Assembly: GCA_019649035.1 (NCBI GenBank) | Contig: BMAT01014052.1 | Span: 178,189-214,229 of the forward strand | Length of the DNA stretch: 36,041 bases | From: Elysia marginata | Taxonomy: Eukaryota > Mollusca > Gastropoda > Plakobranchidae | Direction of reading: 5' to 3' | In this document: positions 22,420 to 33,248 of the stretch, piece by piece | How positions within the stretch are numbered: the stretch's first letter is position 1 | Layout: each line of letters opens with the position of its first letter | Program-made: the position numbers and the translations under genes | Notes under the pieces: generated by a model | Told to the model about the DNA's origin: nothing | What the model saw: only the letters and a program-made list of their open reading frames with translations | Database searches by the model: none

Positions 22420-23525
22420 TTGTTAAGAGACATCAAAGGAGACAAATTGCGCCAGCCCTTTTCAACATCTGCATCAGTGCATGCCAGAAACATCAGTGGC
22501 ATGCGAGTAGGTTACACAGACGACTGAGTCTTAATACACTATACGAAGAATGGACATAATTGGAAGATACTCTCAGAAAAAATACAATTGCTCTAAAGGA
22601 ATACTTCGAACCTGGTACCTGAAAACAAAATCAGTGTCAACAGCATTTCATATAAACAACCACGAAGCATCAAACACTTAAAACATCAAAGTTAAAAACA
22701 AGATAATTACTGCCATCAGACTCTAGCCCTTAGTATTTGGGTGTCACTCTAGACAGATAACTTAACTACCGCAAATATTTGGAAGGATAAGCCAACAAGA
22801 TTGCGAAAAGAAACTGCATCCTGAGAAAGCTCACAAGAACGGCGCCTCACAATCTGTTCTGCGAACATCAACTCTTGTCCTGTGTTACAGTGCAGCTGAA
22901 TATTGCGCTCCTGTGTGGACCAGAAGCCGAACGCCAAACTGGTTTATGTTAAACTACGTGAATCAATGAGAACAATAGGTGGCTGTCTCAAATTAACACC
23001 GATCCAGTGGTATCCTACAATAAGCTCAACTGCACCACCCCGAATCAGAGGATAAGATGTGACGCAGAAAATAATTTTACGAAATCCAGGACATGGCAGA
23101 AAACATACCCCTAAAACAATTATACAAGTAAGCCTTAACAACAAAAAGACTGAGGTCAGAAACCCCTTTTACCAGTAAAAGATTAAAAACTTTAATGTGC
23201 AACAGAGGTATAGAGGAGGAGTGGGAAAGTAACTTTCCAACAGGTAAAGTATAATAACTAATCCAACCCAACCTCTTCCTGGCTTCACAACCTTAAAAAA
23301 AGCACTGGGTGATATCCAACCGACCTCGAACAAGACATGCAAAGACCGCACAAGTGGAAACTGATAAGCTCTCCAATGTGCCAACGATGTAGTAAGGCTC
23401 CTGAAATAACGTATCACATTGTTTTAAACTGCTCAGCTACGAAACTAGATTGTGGATATGAAACATTCCATAATGCTGATGAAGACATGGTAGTCTGGAT
23501 CAAAAAACATAATCTGGAGGTGTAG
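22420..23525 (+). pseudogene. Jockey-like LINE reverse transcriptase remnant
   Basis: Plus-strand blocks, broken over several frames, include 'RQIAPALFNICIS' (about 22437-22475), 'LEDTL.K...ALKEYFEP' (22560-22610), an 'SAFHINNHEA'-like stretch (22635-22670), and 'RTSTLVLCYSAAEYCAPVW' (22862-22918). Further on are 'SMRTIGGCLKLTPIQWYP' (22964-23015) and, at the end, 'CQRCSKAPEITYHIVLNC' (23380-23433), a Cys-Cys-His-Cys knuckle typical of the C-terminus of these elements. The last open piece, 23337-23525, ends in a stop at VWIKKHNLEV. The element is dead, with many stops and small indels. Confidence 0.78.
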
Positions 23526-24190
23526 CCAACTACTAGCCATACGATACTACTAGGCCTACTACTAAGGAGACAAAGCAAGACTCTAGGAGAAAAAACGGCA
23601 GTAGTCACAAAATGACCCTGACACATAAAACCTTCCACGCAAAGCTACATTACAATTTTTATACATCTAAATGTCGTCGAACAATACAACGTGTTTTAGT
23701 AAATCTGCATTAAGTTTTGGTTTGAAAAAACTTTATAAAGTTAGAAGGGAAAACTTAAGAGATTTTTATGAGGCTACTGTCATTTTTCCCGTGGAGTTTT
23801 CGAATAATCATATATTTTTTAATTCCGCCATTATTTTTCTCTATGTTCAATGTAAAAAAGAATGTGCCATTCTCGACAATTCCCTAAATTTTTAGCTGAA
23901 TGGTTCTGAGGAACAGCAACGCGACGAATGTTAATTTAGGCTTCTGTTAAAAATGTGTCATTGAAATGAATGTTAAAAGTGTTAGTTCGATGCTTTGAAA
24001 GAACATTCTTGTTAAAAAAAAACAAGGAGTAATTTTTTGAAAATATTCTTTATCTGACAGAACAGATTGAAAATGCATAAAAAAGCAAACTTTTGATAAA
24101 TTCTGAAATGGAGAAGATTTATTATGTAATTAATTAAAGCATTCAAATTTTAAATAAATTATTTCACATTGCTATGAATTTTTCATCTTC
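23526..24190. other. Intronic stretch; nothing recognised
   Basis: A 74-codon open frame (23671-23895, plus) has no motif and no splice support. Confidence 0.5.
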
Positions 24191-24194
24191 CCGT

Positions 24195-24545
24195 CTTTTG
24201 CTAGTGGTTTACAGTGTATAATCTAAACTGAAGTCTTTTGCTTCTGATGTACATTTTATAATATAAACTGAAGTCTTTTGCTTGTGATTTACATTTTATA
24301 ATCTAAACTGAAGTCTTTTGCTTGTGATTTACATTTTATAATCTAAACTGAAGTCTTTTGCTTGTGGTTTACAGTGTATAATCTAAACTGAAGTCTTTTG
24401 CTTGTGGCTTACAGTGTATAATCTAAACTGAAGTCTTTTGCTTGTGGTTAACCGTGCATATTTTGAAGTCTTTTGCTTGTGGTTTACAGTGTATAATCTA
24501 AACTGAAGTTTTTTTTTGCCTGTGCTTAAAGGGTATAATCTAAGC
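24195..24545. repeat. 40-bp tandem repeat, about nine copies
   Basis: The unit is of the form GAAGTCTTTTGCTTGTG then (A/G)TTTACA(T/G)T, then (T/G)TATAATCTAAACT. Units from 24229 onward are regular at 40 bp. One unit near 24450-24468 is shortened and the last ones are degraded. The central units (ACATTTTATAAT) differ from the outer ones (ACAGTGTATAAT) as blocks, which suggests local unit spreading. Confidence 0.95.
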
Positions 24546-24874
24546 TGCCGTAACAAAAATTTGAGAAATGGAAGTAGCGGAGTTTTCAGACAATATGTCA
24601 TACAACAAATTGTGCTTTAATTCGGTTGAATTTTAAATAATGTTATGCTTTATTTAATAAGATACTTGAATTTAAAATGTTTAAATTTTCATTTTTTTTA
24701 TTTAAATATTACACAGAGCCTGAGTGAAAAGACGTTGTCTGCCATTATGTCCGTGGGTTCAGATAGTAAAAAATTTTCTTATTACCAAATCTACCGGTTT
24801 TTTTTGTAAATTTAGGCGGGAAAATATCCTACAACATAATAAGAACAAGGCTACAAAGGTTTGTAAAAAAAACT

Positions 24875-26378
24875 GATAATATTAATAATAATATTAATAT
24901 TAGTAATAATAATATAGATTATTCATAAAGCGCTTTCCCCAAAAACATTTAGCTCAAAGCTTTATTACATATTAAAAACTCATTCATACAATACCACTAT
25001 GGCAAAGAAAGTGTAACATAAAAACAATAAGTATATTATTTGCACACACACACATCCACACATGAATGATCTAGGACATTTACCCTATTCCCAAACAGCC
25101 TATTGAAGAAACATGTGCGTTTTTAATTGTTTTTTAAAAGCATCCTCTAATCCTATATCTCTGAGGTCTTGGGGTAAGTTGTTCCATAACTTAGGGGCTG
25201 CAACGCTGAATGACCTAATGCCAAATTTCTTCGTTTTGAATGTTTTTTTTTTTAAGTCTTTTCTCATTTGACCTTAGACACCTCGATGGAATGTTTAATG
25301 GCACAATATCTAAAATATACCTAGGGGCATTTAAAACATAAAAGTGAAGCTTTATAATGGTTGCGCTTTTTAACGGGTAACCAATGCAGATGTTTTAAAA
25401 AAGGTGTTATCGGATCTGTCTTTCTTTTGCGTGTGACTATTCTCGCAGCATTGTTTTGGCATCTCTGCAATTTATCGATGGCCTCATTTGACAAGTTCAG
25501 ATAAAGGGAATTGCAATAATCAAGTATGGACAGTATAAAAGATGAGGCAAGGGTGTTTTTGGAAATTTCATCAAGGTATTTTGCCATTGCACCTAGCCTG
25601 CGCAATTCAAGATATATAAGTTTGCAAACATTGTTAATTTGGGATTCCATTGATAAGTTATGATCGAAAAACACACCAAGATTTTTAGCTTTTGTTTGGA
25701 GGGGTAAAGAATCATGCCCAATACTTATGTGTCCCAAAGCCATGTCTTTCAGTACATCTTTTACATCAAAAAGCACAATCTCTGTTTTTTTCACTGTTAA
25801 GCTGAAGTTTGTTTATAACCATCCAATTCTTAACATCAGTAATCATGCTTCAAACGTTTTAACCAAAGGCTGAAAATCAGATGACAGAACTACACTATAA
25901 AGCTGTATATCATTAGCGTACATGTGATACTTGAGTCCATGAGATTCTATAAGTGAACTAAGGGGTTTTGTGTACAATGTAAATAATATTGGCCCATATA
26001 CAGAGCCTTGAGGGACCCCAAATTTCTATTTAAAACAAGCAGGTGTTTTACCACTGACAACAACACACTGAGTTCGATCACTGAGATAAGAGTCAAACCA
26101 TTTCAAGACAATTCCAGAGATACCATAGGTGTGACACAACCTGTCTTAAAGAATGGTTTGATCAATGGTGTCAAAGGCTGCACTAAGATCTAATAGAGCA
26201 AGAAGTGAAACCTTGTCATCATCTGCGGCAGTTAAAAGATCATTAAACATTTTCAACAGAGCTGTCTCGGTGTTATGATTTGCTTAATAGGCCGATTGAT
26301 GGACATCGAAAAGTCCATTTGTTTCTACATGCGCTTTGAGTTGTTTCTTTACAACTTTTTCCAGGATTTTAGATATAA
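24875..26378 (-). pseudogene. CR1/L2-like LINE, reverse transcriptase core to 3' end, decayed
   Basis: Minus-strand order is '[17 protein letters not shown]' (about 26143-26195), then '[18 protein letters not shown]' (about 25970-26025). Next is '[13 protein letters not shown]', where the usual YADD is YAND (about 25895-25935). Then 'TKAKNLGVFFDHNLSMESQI', 'SFILSILDYCNSLYLNLSN', 'KLQRCQNNAARIVTRKRK' and 'ITPFLKHLHWLPV' (25321-25794). Finally 'RSFSVAAPKLWNNLPQDLR' and 'AFKKQLKTHMFLQ', stop at about 25107. It ends with AAAGCGCTTTATGAATAAT and an ATT-rich tail (24877-24935), as CR1/L2 elements do. In-frame stops and small indels are present, including in an A-run near 25240. Confidence 0.85.
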
Positions 26379-26380
26379 AA

Positions 26381-26633
26381 GGCACCGACATAGAAACAGT
26401 TTTAGAAATCTTTAATATCTCATTATGTCAAAATTTCCATAACATATTATACGATCATTCCGGGATAAACGCATTGCTGTGTAAACCCAGAGGTCTTCGT
26501 TATTATTCTATGAAGTCGGCTCACTCTTACAGAAAGGTTACGCTGTTCGATTTCCTCCAGTAACATGTTATAAAACTTGGTGTGCTTTCATCGTGTTGCA
26601 TTTTAGACTTTATAACATGTATCACAATGGAAT

Positions 26634-26634
<1 letters not shown>
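26381..26634 (+). repeat. 254-bp near-identical repeat, copy 2
   Basis: See 18592-18845. This copy sits directly between the broken 5' edge of the CR1/L2-like LINE and a compound microsatellite that starts at its 3' end. Confidence 0.93.
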
Positions 26635-26693
<59 letters not shown>

Positions 26694-26792
26694 TGATAAT
26701 AATAATAAGAAGAAGAAGAAGAGGAAGAGAAAGAAGAAGAAGAAGAAGAAGAAGAAGAAGAAGAAGAAGAAGAAGAAGAAGAAGAAGAACTT
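26631..26792. repeat. Compound (AAT)n/(AAG)n microsatellite
   Basis: (AAT) units at 26634-26708 are followed by (AAG) units with one GAGGAAGAG interruption to 26789. It has the same AAT-then-AAG composition and strand as 13511-13995. Confidence 0.95.
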
Positions 26793-26811
26793 TTCTTATG
26801 ACCACTGAGAT

Positions 26812-27100
26812 TATACGAACCACCACAGAGAGTAACAACAATATATACCTGCCGCCACAATAAGTAAAAATGTTATGCAGTCCGCAATAGAGAGAAAAAG
26901 TATTATACAAACCGCCACTGTGAGTAACAATATTACACAAACCGCCACAGTGGGTAATAATATTACACAAACCGCCACAGTGGGTAAAAATATTATAGAA
27001 ATCGCCACAGTGGGTAAAAATATTACACAAACCGCCACAGTGGGTAAAAATATTATACAAACCGCCGCAGTGAGTAACGCTAATATGCCAGCCGCCATTT
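26812..27100. repeat. 30-bp minisatellite
   Basis: The core unit is ACCGCCACAGTGGGTAA then .AATATTA.ACAA. Five or six regular units lie at 26910-27075, with degraded units on both sides. Because 30 is a multiple of three and the unit lacks stops in some frames, it produces repetitive open frames on both strands. These are not taken as genes. Confidence 0.93.
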
Positions 27101-27289
27101 TCAGGTATTGATACTTAGCCAGCAAACTGATACGGTAACCATATCTCCAGTTTTGATAACAATGACAGCATAACCTCGACAATAAAAACCTATTCCAACA
27201 CAGACTTACGATCTCTAAGCTGACTATTCCTTCGACTACTGATAGTGAGGCAGACTTGTCTGAATTTTGAAGTGAACTGTGGGCTTTGT

Positions 27290-27929
27290 GTTAAAAGTAC
27301 TAAAATTTACACTGAGTTTAAGGACATAGTTAGTGAATTTAGATTTTATGCCAGACATATTATTCCCGGATTTACAAATATTTAAAAAAATCTAACACGG
27401 CCGCCGTCCAAGACGAAAAATATGTAAATTGTCATTCGTGAATAGTTTACACAAAAATACAAATGAGGTATCTATTGATATGTTTTAGGCATAAGGTATC
27501 CAATGGAACCATTATAAAGTTAATTAAATGTATATCAAACATTATACTGACAAAATTTGTTTTTAAATCTCAGGTGGCCGCCACCCTGATGTAAAATATC
27601 TGGTAACTGGCATACTTATATGATTAGTTCGCAACTTAAATAATGAGATGGGATTTTAGTAAATTTTCAGACATATATGGTCTTATCGAACCATAATATA
27701 GATAGTAAAGTAATTTTAAAACAGCAGAGTGTATAAAGTTATGTTACAAATCGTATGTCACCCCTGTACCCCCAAGTGGCGCGCGACATAAAAATAATCC
27801 AACGGAATCTAACGGAATCCAACGGAACCATTATTTAGATGATCAAATGTACATCAAACCATACACTGACAAAATTGTGTTTTAAAATCCAAGATTGACG
27901 CCATTCCCATGCAAAATGTCTATCAATTG
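27290..27929. repeat. Degenerate tandem repeat of about 320 bp
   Basis: GGAACCATTAT..A followed by AAATGTA.ATCAAAC, ATAC.TGACAAAATT.TGT and a GCC.CC..TG...AAAATAT/GTCT block occurs near 27503 and again near 27825. A partial third copy (AGACATAAAGGATCCAATTAAACCATT) follows the LINE fragment at about 28670. A short run of (C)AACGGAATC(T/C) units lies at 27800-27825. Confidence 0.65.
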
Positions 27930-28620
27930 TCATACTCTCTGTCAGTCTTTGACCTGGTTCCTGTGTCACCCCCTGGTTTAGGCTGTGCAAGAACGTAACT
28001 CTTTGCCGTCCCCTGTCTCGCTTCCCCTGTACACGTCCTGTTAGCGCCAACCTTTCTAAATCGTCTTTTTTGTATATATGGCCAACAAATGACAGTTGTC
28101 TTTTTCTCACTATGTGAACAGCTTCTTTCTTAACCCCAGCTCTTCTCAATACTTCTTCATTAGATTTTCTCTTAGCCCATGAAATTTTCAAAATTCTGCG
28201 CAAAAACCACATTTCTGCTGCTTCGATTCTACGAATGGTCTCTTTGTCGAGGGTTCAGCTTTCGCATCCATACATAATAATTGACCATACATAAGTCTTT
28301 GTAAGTCTAACTTTAAGGTCGGGAGAGATCGTGTTGCTCTTCATGATGGGTCGCATACGAAAAAAAGCTTCCTTTGCAATTGCAATTCTTTTCTTCACTT
28401 CTGGCAGGCATTTTCCGTTGAAAGATATTACAGACTTTAAGCAGCAACACGTGAGTATGACGCGAACGTCTGTGGCGTCTATTTTTAGAAAGTGGTTTCA
28501 TTATTTTTATAGTTTCCTCAATATGCTTTCCCGATTTTCACGCACGCGTAGTGAGACACGGTGCGTGTGCTAAAGGTCTCTATTGTATATCCCAAGTACT
28601 TGAAGGATGATACCTGTTTG
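27930..28620 (-). pseudogene. LINE 3' fragment (same type as the element at 20480-22045)
   Basis: Minus-strand blocks are 'SFKYLGYTIETF' (about 28565-28600), 'CLPEVKKRIAIAKEAFF' (about 28355-28410), 'LKVRLTKTYVWSIIMYGCES' ending in a stop where Trp is usual (about 28253-28320), and 'RIEAAEMWFLRRILKISW'. The last is 'EEVLRRAGV', 'RKRQLSFVGHIYKKDDLE' and 'GKRDRGRQRVTFL' (27990-28160). This covers the part lost in the N gap of the other copy. Stops and frame breaks show it is dead. Confidence 0.8.
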
Positions 28621-29299
28621 ATTTTTTTGCAAAAAGTACATGGGGCGCTTAACATAAATGGTATATTTTTAGACATAAAGGATCCAATTAAACCATTTTA
28701 TTCAGTAAAATGCAAATAATACTAAATACTGGCTAAAATCTCGATAAACTTTAAATTCACTACCCTCTGACTTTTGATGTGAATGGTCATAAAAGGTTAA
28801 AATGCTGATGTGAAGCACCATAATACCTAATCGCTATCATTAGGGTAACAGTCCCTACTGCAATGACAGAATTTAGGAGCAGCTCTTACACATTTGCATT
28901 GTTCCTTACACCCTTTCTTGAATTCACATTTCATTAGTCAGAATATTAGGCCACCGTATCTGGCAGCAAAGTTCAAAATGGCTGCCAGCCTTTCGTCAAA
29001 CACCTTCGCTAACCGTATTTGTCTGGAGATAAAATAATTGAAGAAGAGACGAATACCGATCTCCATACATATCAACCAAACTGAGAAGGCCCTGTCGCCT
29101 AAATAAACAAAACAACTGCGTATGAGTGTTGTATTCTCATTTGATTTTTTAGAATACCTAGGACAAAGTAAAACTTTAAATGCAATTTGGACGAGTGATG
29201 CACTGTTAACGTACGGGTTGTGGAATGTGTCCATAATATCCAGTGTTTTGGCCTTGTACTTATTTTCTAAGTTTACAGTTGTTTCTGTACAAGTGCCGT
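28621..29299. other. Intronic stretch; nothing recognised
   Basis: It contains a partial copy of the 320-bp repeat near 28670 and otherwise AT-rich DNA without supported genes. Confidence 0.5.
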
Positions 29300-30720
29300 T
29301 GTACAGTATATGCCTCTAACACAAACATGCAATCATCGATGAACACCGATGGGTCCGTCAATAAGGTAGGAAATACAGATGTGATTTTATTGAAATACTT
29401 TCATACGTCGAATAAAGTCTTTTCCCTGAATAAAGGCTTTTCCCTGCCATAAAACGACGACACAGTGTCAAAACCTGTTAAGGCATGAGATATGGTAAAT
29501 ACACGTCGTTTCTTTTTATAAACAGTTTATATTATAATATAGTCCATAAAAATGTATCTTAGGTGCTTGCAAGTGCCAAATGCGATCCTGATGTAGGGGT
29601 CTTCAAGGTACGCAACAGTCCACACTGCCATGACAACAACTTCTGTGTCCACAACTTGTAACATGATTCTGTGATACTCTTTGTTTTATTGAATCCACTG
29701 CATGAAGGATTAACCTTGTGTCCTCCCCTTTATGTGTGTATGGTGCTAGAGATGACCTGGCTTGATGAGCCTGAGGGAACAGCACATTCTGACCACATGT
29801 AGCGTAAAAATCGTTCTCTCCAGAAGGGGTTTCTACCACCTAATTGTGCGTCGAATAGTTCAGCCTTGTTGTCTGCAAGTCTCAGGAATTCTTGACAATT
29901 AACTGGATTCATATTGGTATGTCCTCTATTTCACGAGAAAGATTTTCCCGTTATAACCCTGTATCTTGTCTAAGTTGATCAATGTATGTACGTTGCTGTC
30001 CACCCACGATCCATTTCCTATGTTAGTTTATCACAGGATCATGTCATGTACTATTTCTTTTTTGTTTCTCTAGCTACGCATGATTTCTATTTTTTGAAGA
30101 ATTTGCCCATGTCTCCATTACAGGTTCGACACGTAAGGTACAATTTTCAGAAAAAAGTACAGTCACTCTTGAGTAAAGTGATGGTTTGCCTTTTCTCGAT
30201 AAATTTCTCGATATTGGTCAGCTATGCAGATAGGATCAAACACGAGTGAGCCTCACTCGCTGGGCCATGTACCTGTCAGACCGGTCTTGGTTTGTCCTCT
30301 CTACTACACACACAGTTTTGTTGATTCCGCAACGTCTTCCTTGCCAAGAACCAGGTGGTTGCCACCCTCTGTCATCAACATATTCTCTAAATCTTCAACT
30401 TAAGCGTGAGCGCCAACCTCATTGGCAAACTTTACTTGTGCGATGCTATATGCTCGTGGTGCTTGCAATTATCAAGCTAGTTTTCCCTGTACCTTCAACC
30501 GCAGTGCAGACAATTGACCTCGAAGGCTTCAATAATCTTCCCTTGTTCAGGTCACCTACAGCCAACGTAAAAGAGTGGGGTTTTGCAATAAACCGACTGC
30601 CCTTCATTTCCTTTAACGACCTTATTGTTTTGCTCATGTGCTTTTTATGCACAGCGAATCCACCTTGAGAAAACTGAATTGCTCTATCAAAATGGCATTC
30701 CTGAAATATCATTATGTCAC
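29300..30720 (-). pseudogene. Decayed C-terminal half of the cysteine-rich metazoan family
   Basis: On the minus strand, in order, there is a weak 'FAVHKKHMSKTI...KG' block (about 30600-30660) and 'PEQGKIIEAFEVN' (about 30510-30550). Further on are 'NPVNCQEFLRLADNKAELF' (29855-29910), 'FYATCGQNVLFP' and 'YTHKGEDTRLILHAVDSI' (29690-29770), then 'VVDTEVVVMAV' and 'YIRIAFGTCKHLRYI' (29540-29660), and 'ISHALTGFDTVSSFYGR' (29440-29490). As I recall, the family's C-terminal half reads N..NW..FL....NK.ELF, C(T)HEEADTR..LH, VDTDVVVLAV, (W)IAFGTG...RYI, HA.TGCDTVS. Several frameshifts and stops separate these blocks. No part of the N-terminal Cys region was found nearby. Confidence 0.65.
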
Positions 30721-31271
30721 GAACATAAATTTGGACTGATCTAAAAAGATGTGTGTATGTGGTCTAAGACGAGCTTTGTAAGTACAGCGACGTAAATTTG
30801 GAATCACGAAGAGGTTTAATATACACTAACACTAGCAGCTGAAGTATCAAGGTTTACAACCAGTTTTGAAATTGCATAGAAGCGTCAACGCAATTCACGC
30901 ACCACTCATCAAAAGGTTTTTGGTTTCCTGTCCAGACATCTTTAACTGTAAGCACTGTAAGCTAAGTCCAGCAGTCTTGATAATGCAATGGAAGTTACAT
31001 GGTTTGCATGTCTCGTCTCGCGGTAAAGGATTTTGGTAAAGGAATCTCCCTGTTTTTTCCTGTTGTGGATACTCGTGAACCGGCTACATGTTCTCAGAGC
31101 TGTTGTACTGCAGTAATTACTAATTGAGTAATACTAGCCTTTGTTTGTCTGGATTCTCCCCCATCTCTTTGGTACTATCTGGTCCATCTAAGATCACGCT
31201 AACCACAAACAAGTGCAACAGTCGACTTGGGAACAGCTTCTTCTTTGCAATCCTGTGAAAAGAACTACAAA

Positions 31272-31416
31272 TTATGTATAAGCTCAAATCAAATCTCGAC
31301 GGATTATTTGGACCGTCTTCGCAAAACACATGTTTTTATCATCGCCAGCGCCCTTGCATGCCCCCCGCAATATATTTCCTACCCATCACCGTTGAAGCCC
31401 AGATGCACACTCCGTC
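31272..31416 (+). repeat. 145-bp direct repeat, copy 1
   Basis: It runs from TTATGTATAAGCTCAAATC to CACTCCGTC, the same length as the copy at 33766-33910 with scattered substitutions (roughly one in ten). One plus-strand frame (beginning YKLKS.LDGLFG) is open through both copies. The family is unknown. Confidence 0.9.
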
Positions 31417-31834
31417 CTTTTTTGGTTGAAGCCCTGGTACATGTGCAAGCATCCAAACTTTTTTAGATCGGTGAATAGAGTACATCCACTTATCTCGTCT
31501 ACTAACTCTACCAGTCCGTTGATGCAAAGCTTCAAAAGATCCCCCTCCAATTTGAAGACAGGTGTGATGTCATTAAGAGGCCCACTCGTGATCTCTATGT
31601 GTCATATTGTAAGTTCCGCCCAAGCTACGCCATGACTGAGATACTCTGTCAAAATTTTCTTTTTTATCCACCTCAGTTTTTATGTTGTTTTATTAGAGTA
31701 TGATTGTACATAATTTATTTTACATGAGGATGGCGCCCATCTTAGATTGTAACACAAGTTTAGTCAGTATCATGTTTGATATACATTTTGTGTGTGAGAG
31801 AGAGAGAGAAATAACACGTTAGTATGTTGCAAAC

Positions 31835-32030
31835 CTCGCTGTCTGGGAACCGCTGCATGAGACACGGCACTAAGATGTCCACCAGGTGTTTCTCACACGA
31901 ACCCAATCTGGCCGTGAGCGAGTAGCTGTTGGAGAAGCGGTTCCTGATGCCCTTTGGTGAACTGACGAACATCACCTGGCCATGGACAATGATGGCCACC
32001 CGACTAGCCAGATTGGCGCACTCATCTATG
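31835..32030 (-). CDS. ABCA-like transporter NBD2 exon: region after the H-loop
   Basis: The acceptor is TCCTACAG; one base completes the split Ser codon, then 65 codons follow to donor GAG|GTTTGC (phase 0). Residues 190-255. 'SIDECANLASRVAIIVHGQV' matches the ABCA pattern S-MEECEAL-RLAIMV-G. 'SPKGIRNRFSNSYSLTARL' matches S-QHLKNRFG-GY-L-(V/A)R. 'QRFPDSE' matches the FPGS element that opens the regulatory region. This GY-type stretch is diagnostic of subfamily A. The exon is intact and better conserved than the catalytic motifs. Confidence 0.92.
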
Positions 32031-32154
32031 CTGTAGGACAAGGACGAGTACTAACAGCACTTAGGTATAATGTGTTACTGTTATAGATCCGTTATCGTTC
32101 AAGCAACATTACAGTCATACATTACTAGAATCGGATTTTTTTCCAAAAATAATA

Positions 32155-32188
32155 GATCGATATATAGATAGATAGATAGACAGGTAGA

Positions 32189-32223
<35 letters not shown>

Positions 32224-32231
32224 GCAGACAG

Positions 32232-32312
<81 letters not shown>

Positions 32313-32365
32313 AAGGCAGATGGACAGACAGACAAATAAAAAGATAAGTTAATAGATAGACAGAC
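32155..32365. repeat. GATA/GACA compound microsatellite
   Basis: Blocks of GATA, GACA and GACG tetranucleotides, lying in the 555-bp intron 32031-32585. Confidence 0.97.
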
Positions 32366-32585
32366 CTTTTAGACAGTGTATATCATGTATAACAGCGATC
32401 AACTTGTTAAAAGAGTTTACATTATTAAAAAGTTTATCCGATGGACAAATGTGTTCGGAGCTTGGTGACGCAGCTCTCCCAATATAAGGTTGTAACGGTT
32501 GTTTCCTGTTTAAGACTGAAAAGCGTTTCTCAAAATAGAATATCCGACACCCTACTCGTATTGGTCACGAAACACCAAAGTTCAC

Positions 32586-32756
32586 CTGTTGGAGGTCATT
32601 ATGACCATCTTGCCCCTCTTCTTGGTGCGGTTGATAGCCTTCCACACAGTGACTTTTCCTACTGAGTCTAGGTTAGCGAGTGGTCGGTCGAGGAGGATCA
32701 CATCCGGCTCTCCTACCACAGCCTTGGCCACTCGCAGCCTGGCGAGGGAGCCTTCA
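32586..32756 (-). CDS. ABCA-like transporter NBD2 exon: signature, Walker B, D-loop and H-loop
   Basis: The acceptor is CTACTAG; the T at 32756 completes the split Ser codon. 56 codons follow to AACAG|GTGAAC, phase 2. Residues 133-190. 'SEGSLARLRVAKAVVGEPD' aligns without gaps to the ABCA SGGNKRKLS-A-AL-GEP block, but the signature glycine pair reads EG. Walker B is 'VILLDRP': the Asp (156) is kept and the catalytic Glu is Arg (157). The D-loop Asp (163) is kept. The H-loop is 'MTSNSIDEC', with Asn189 where the catalytic His belongs. The frame is fully open. Confidence 0.92.
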
Positions 32757-33248
32757 CTAGTAGGACATTAGGGTGAAGCGTTAACGAGTGAAGCCTCGCT
32801 TATAAATGATGCGTCGTCATCAGCTTTGACCTACTGTGATCGAGAGGAAGACAGACAGATAGATAGAGACAGAAGGACAGAAGGATAGACAGGCAAATAG
32901 ACAGTTAAAGAGATAAGCTTTAGGAATGCAGGGAATATGTGATACAATTAAGCAGAAAAAAGAGAGTTAGCTGGAAAACAAGAGAAATAAAAGGGGAAGA
33001 GGCTCAAGAAACAATAGCGCAAAATGAGATCAGGTAATAATGCAGACCATAGTAGTTACAATAAGTCAAGACATAATGAACTGAGATAAATAGAGAATGA
33101 TAAAACTGCGAATTTAGCACTGGCCAATGACTCGTCACACTGAATCTTTCTCTGCCGTGTTCAAAATGCTGTACACCATTAGAATAAGGATCAAACTGTG
33201 CACTCATACGATTCTAATTTCTTTTTTTTAAGACAGCAGTAATCGGAC
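32757..33248 (-). other. ABCA-like gene intron
   Basis: 492 bp, donor CAG|GTCCGA at 33248, acceptor CTACTAG at 32757. It contains a short GACAGATAG tract near 32850-32890. The donor is weaker than usual. Confidence 0.75.

Larger units (their letters stand above)
18181..31834 (-). other. Giant intron (13,654 bp) of the ABCA-like gene, filled with mobile DNA
   Basis: The donor is GAG|GTTTGC at 31834 and the acceptor CTGCAG at 18181; both are phase 0. It carries at least four LINE remnants in both orientations, two tandem repeats, a compound microsatellite, a duplicated 254-bp repeat and a decayed copy of the cysteine-rich family. Its upstream neighbour introns are each under 1 kb (32031-32585, 32757-33248, 33431-34143), so this intron has grown mainly by insertion. 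Confidence 0.8.

Noticed and set aside
24195..24545. CRISPR-like array
   Set aside because: The 40-bp units are contiguous with no unique spacers, and the genome is eukaryotic.
26635..27182. Repetitive open frames on both strands (10-residue repeats)
   Set aside because: They arise from a 30-bp minisatellite and an AAG/AAT tract; the unit length is a multiple of three, so open frames are expected.
30246..30668. 140-codon plus-strand open frame
   Set aside because: It is antisense to a recognisable decayed protein remnant on the minus strand and has no motif of its own.
32099..32335. 78-codon minus-strand open frame rich in Ser, Leu, Tyr, Cys
   Set aside because: Translation of the GATA/GACA microsatellite inside an ABCA intron.
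32577..32624. Apparent frameshift in the NBD2 exon just before the H-loop
   Set aside because: A careful re-read of the minus strand shows ACC AAG AAG AGG GGC AAG ATG GTC, which stays in frame; the shift came from miscopying two bases.
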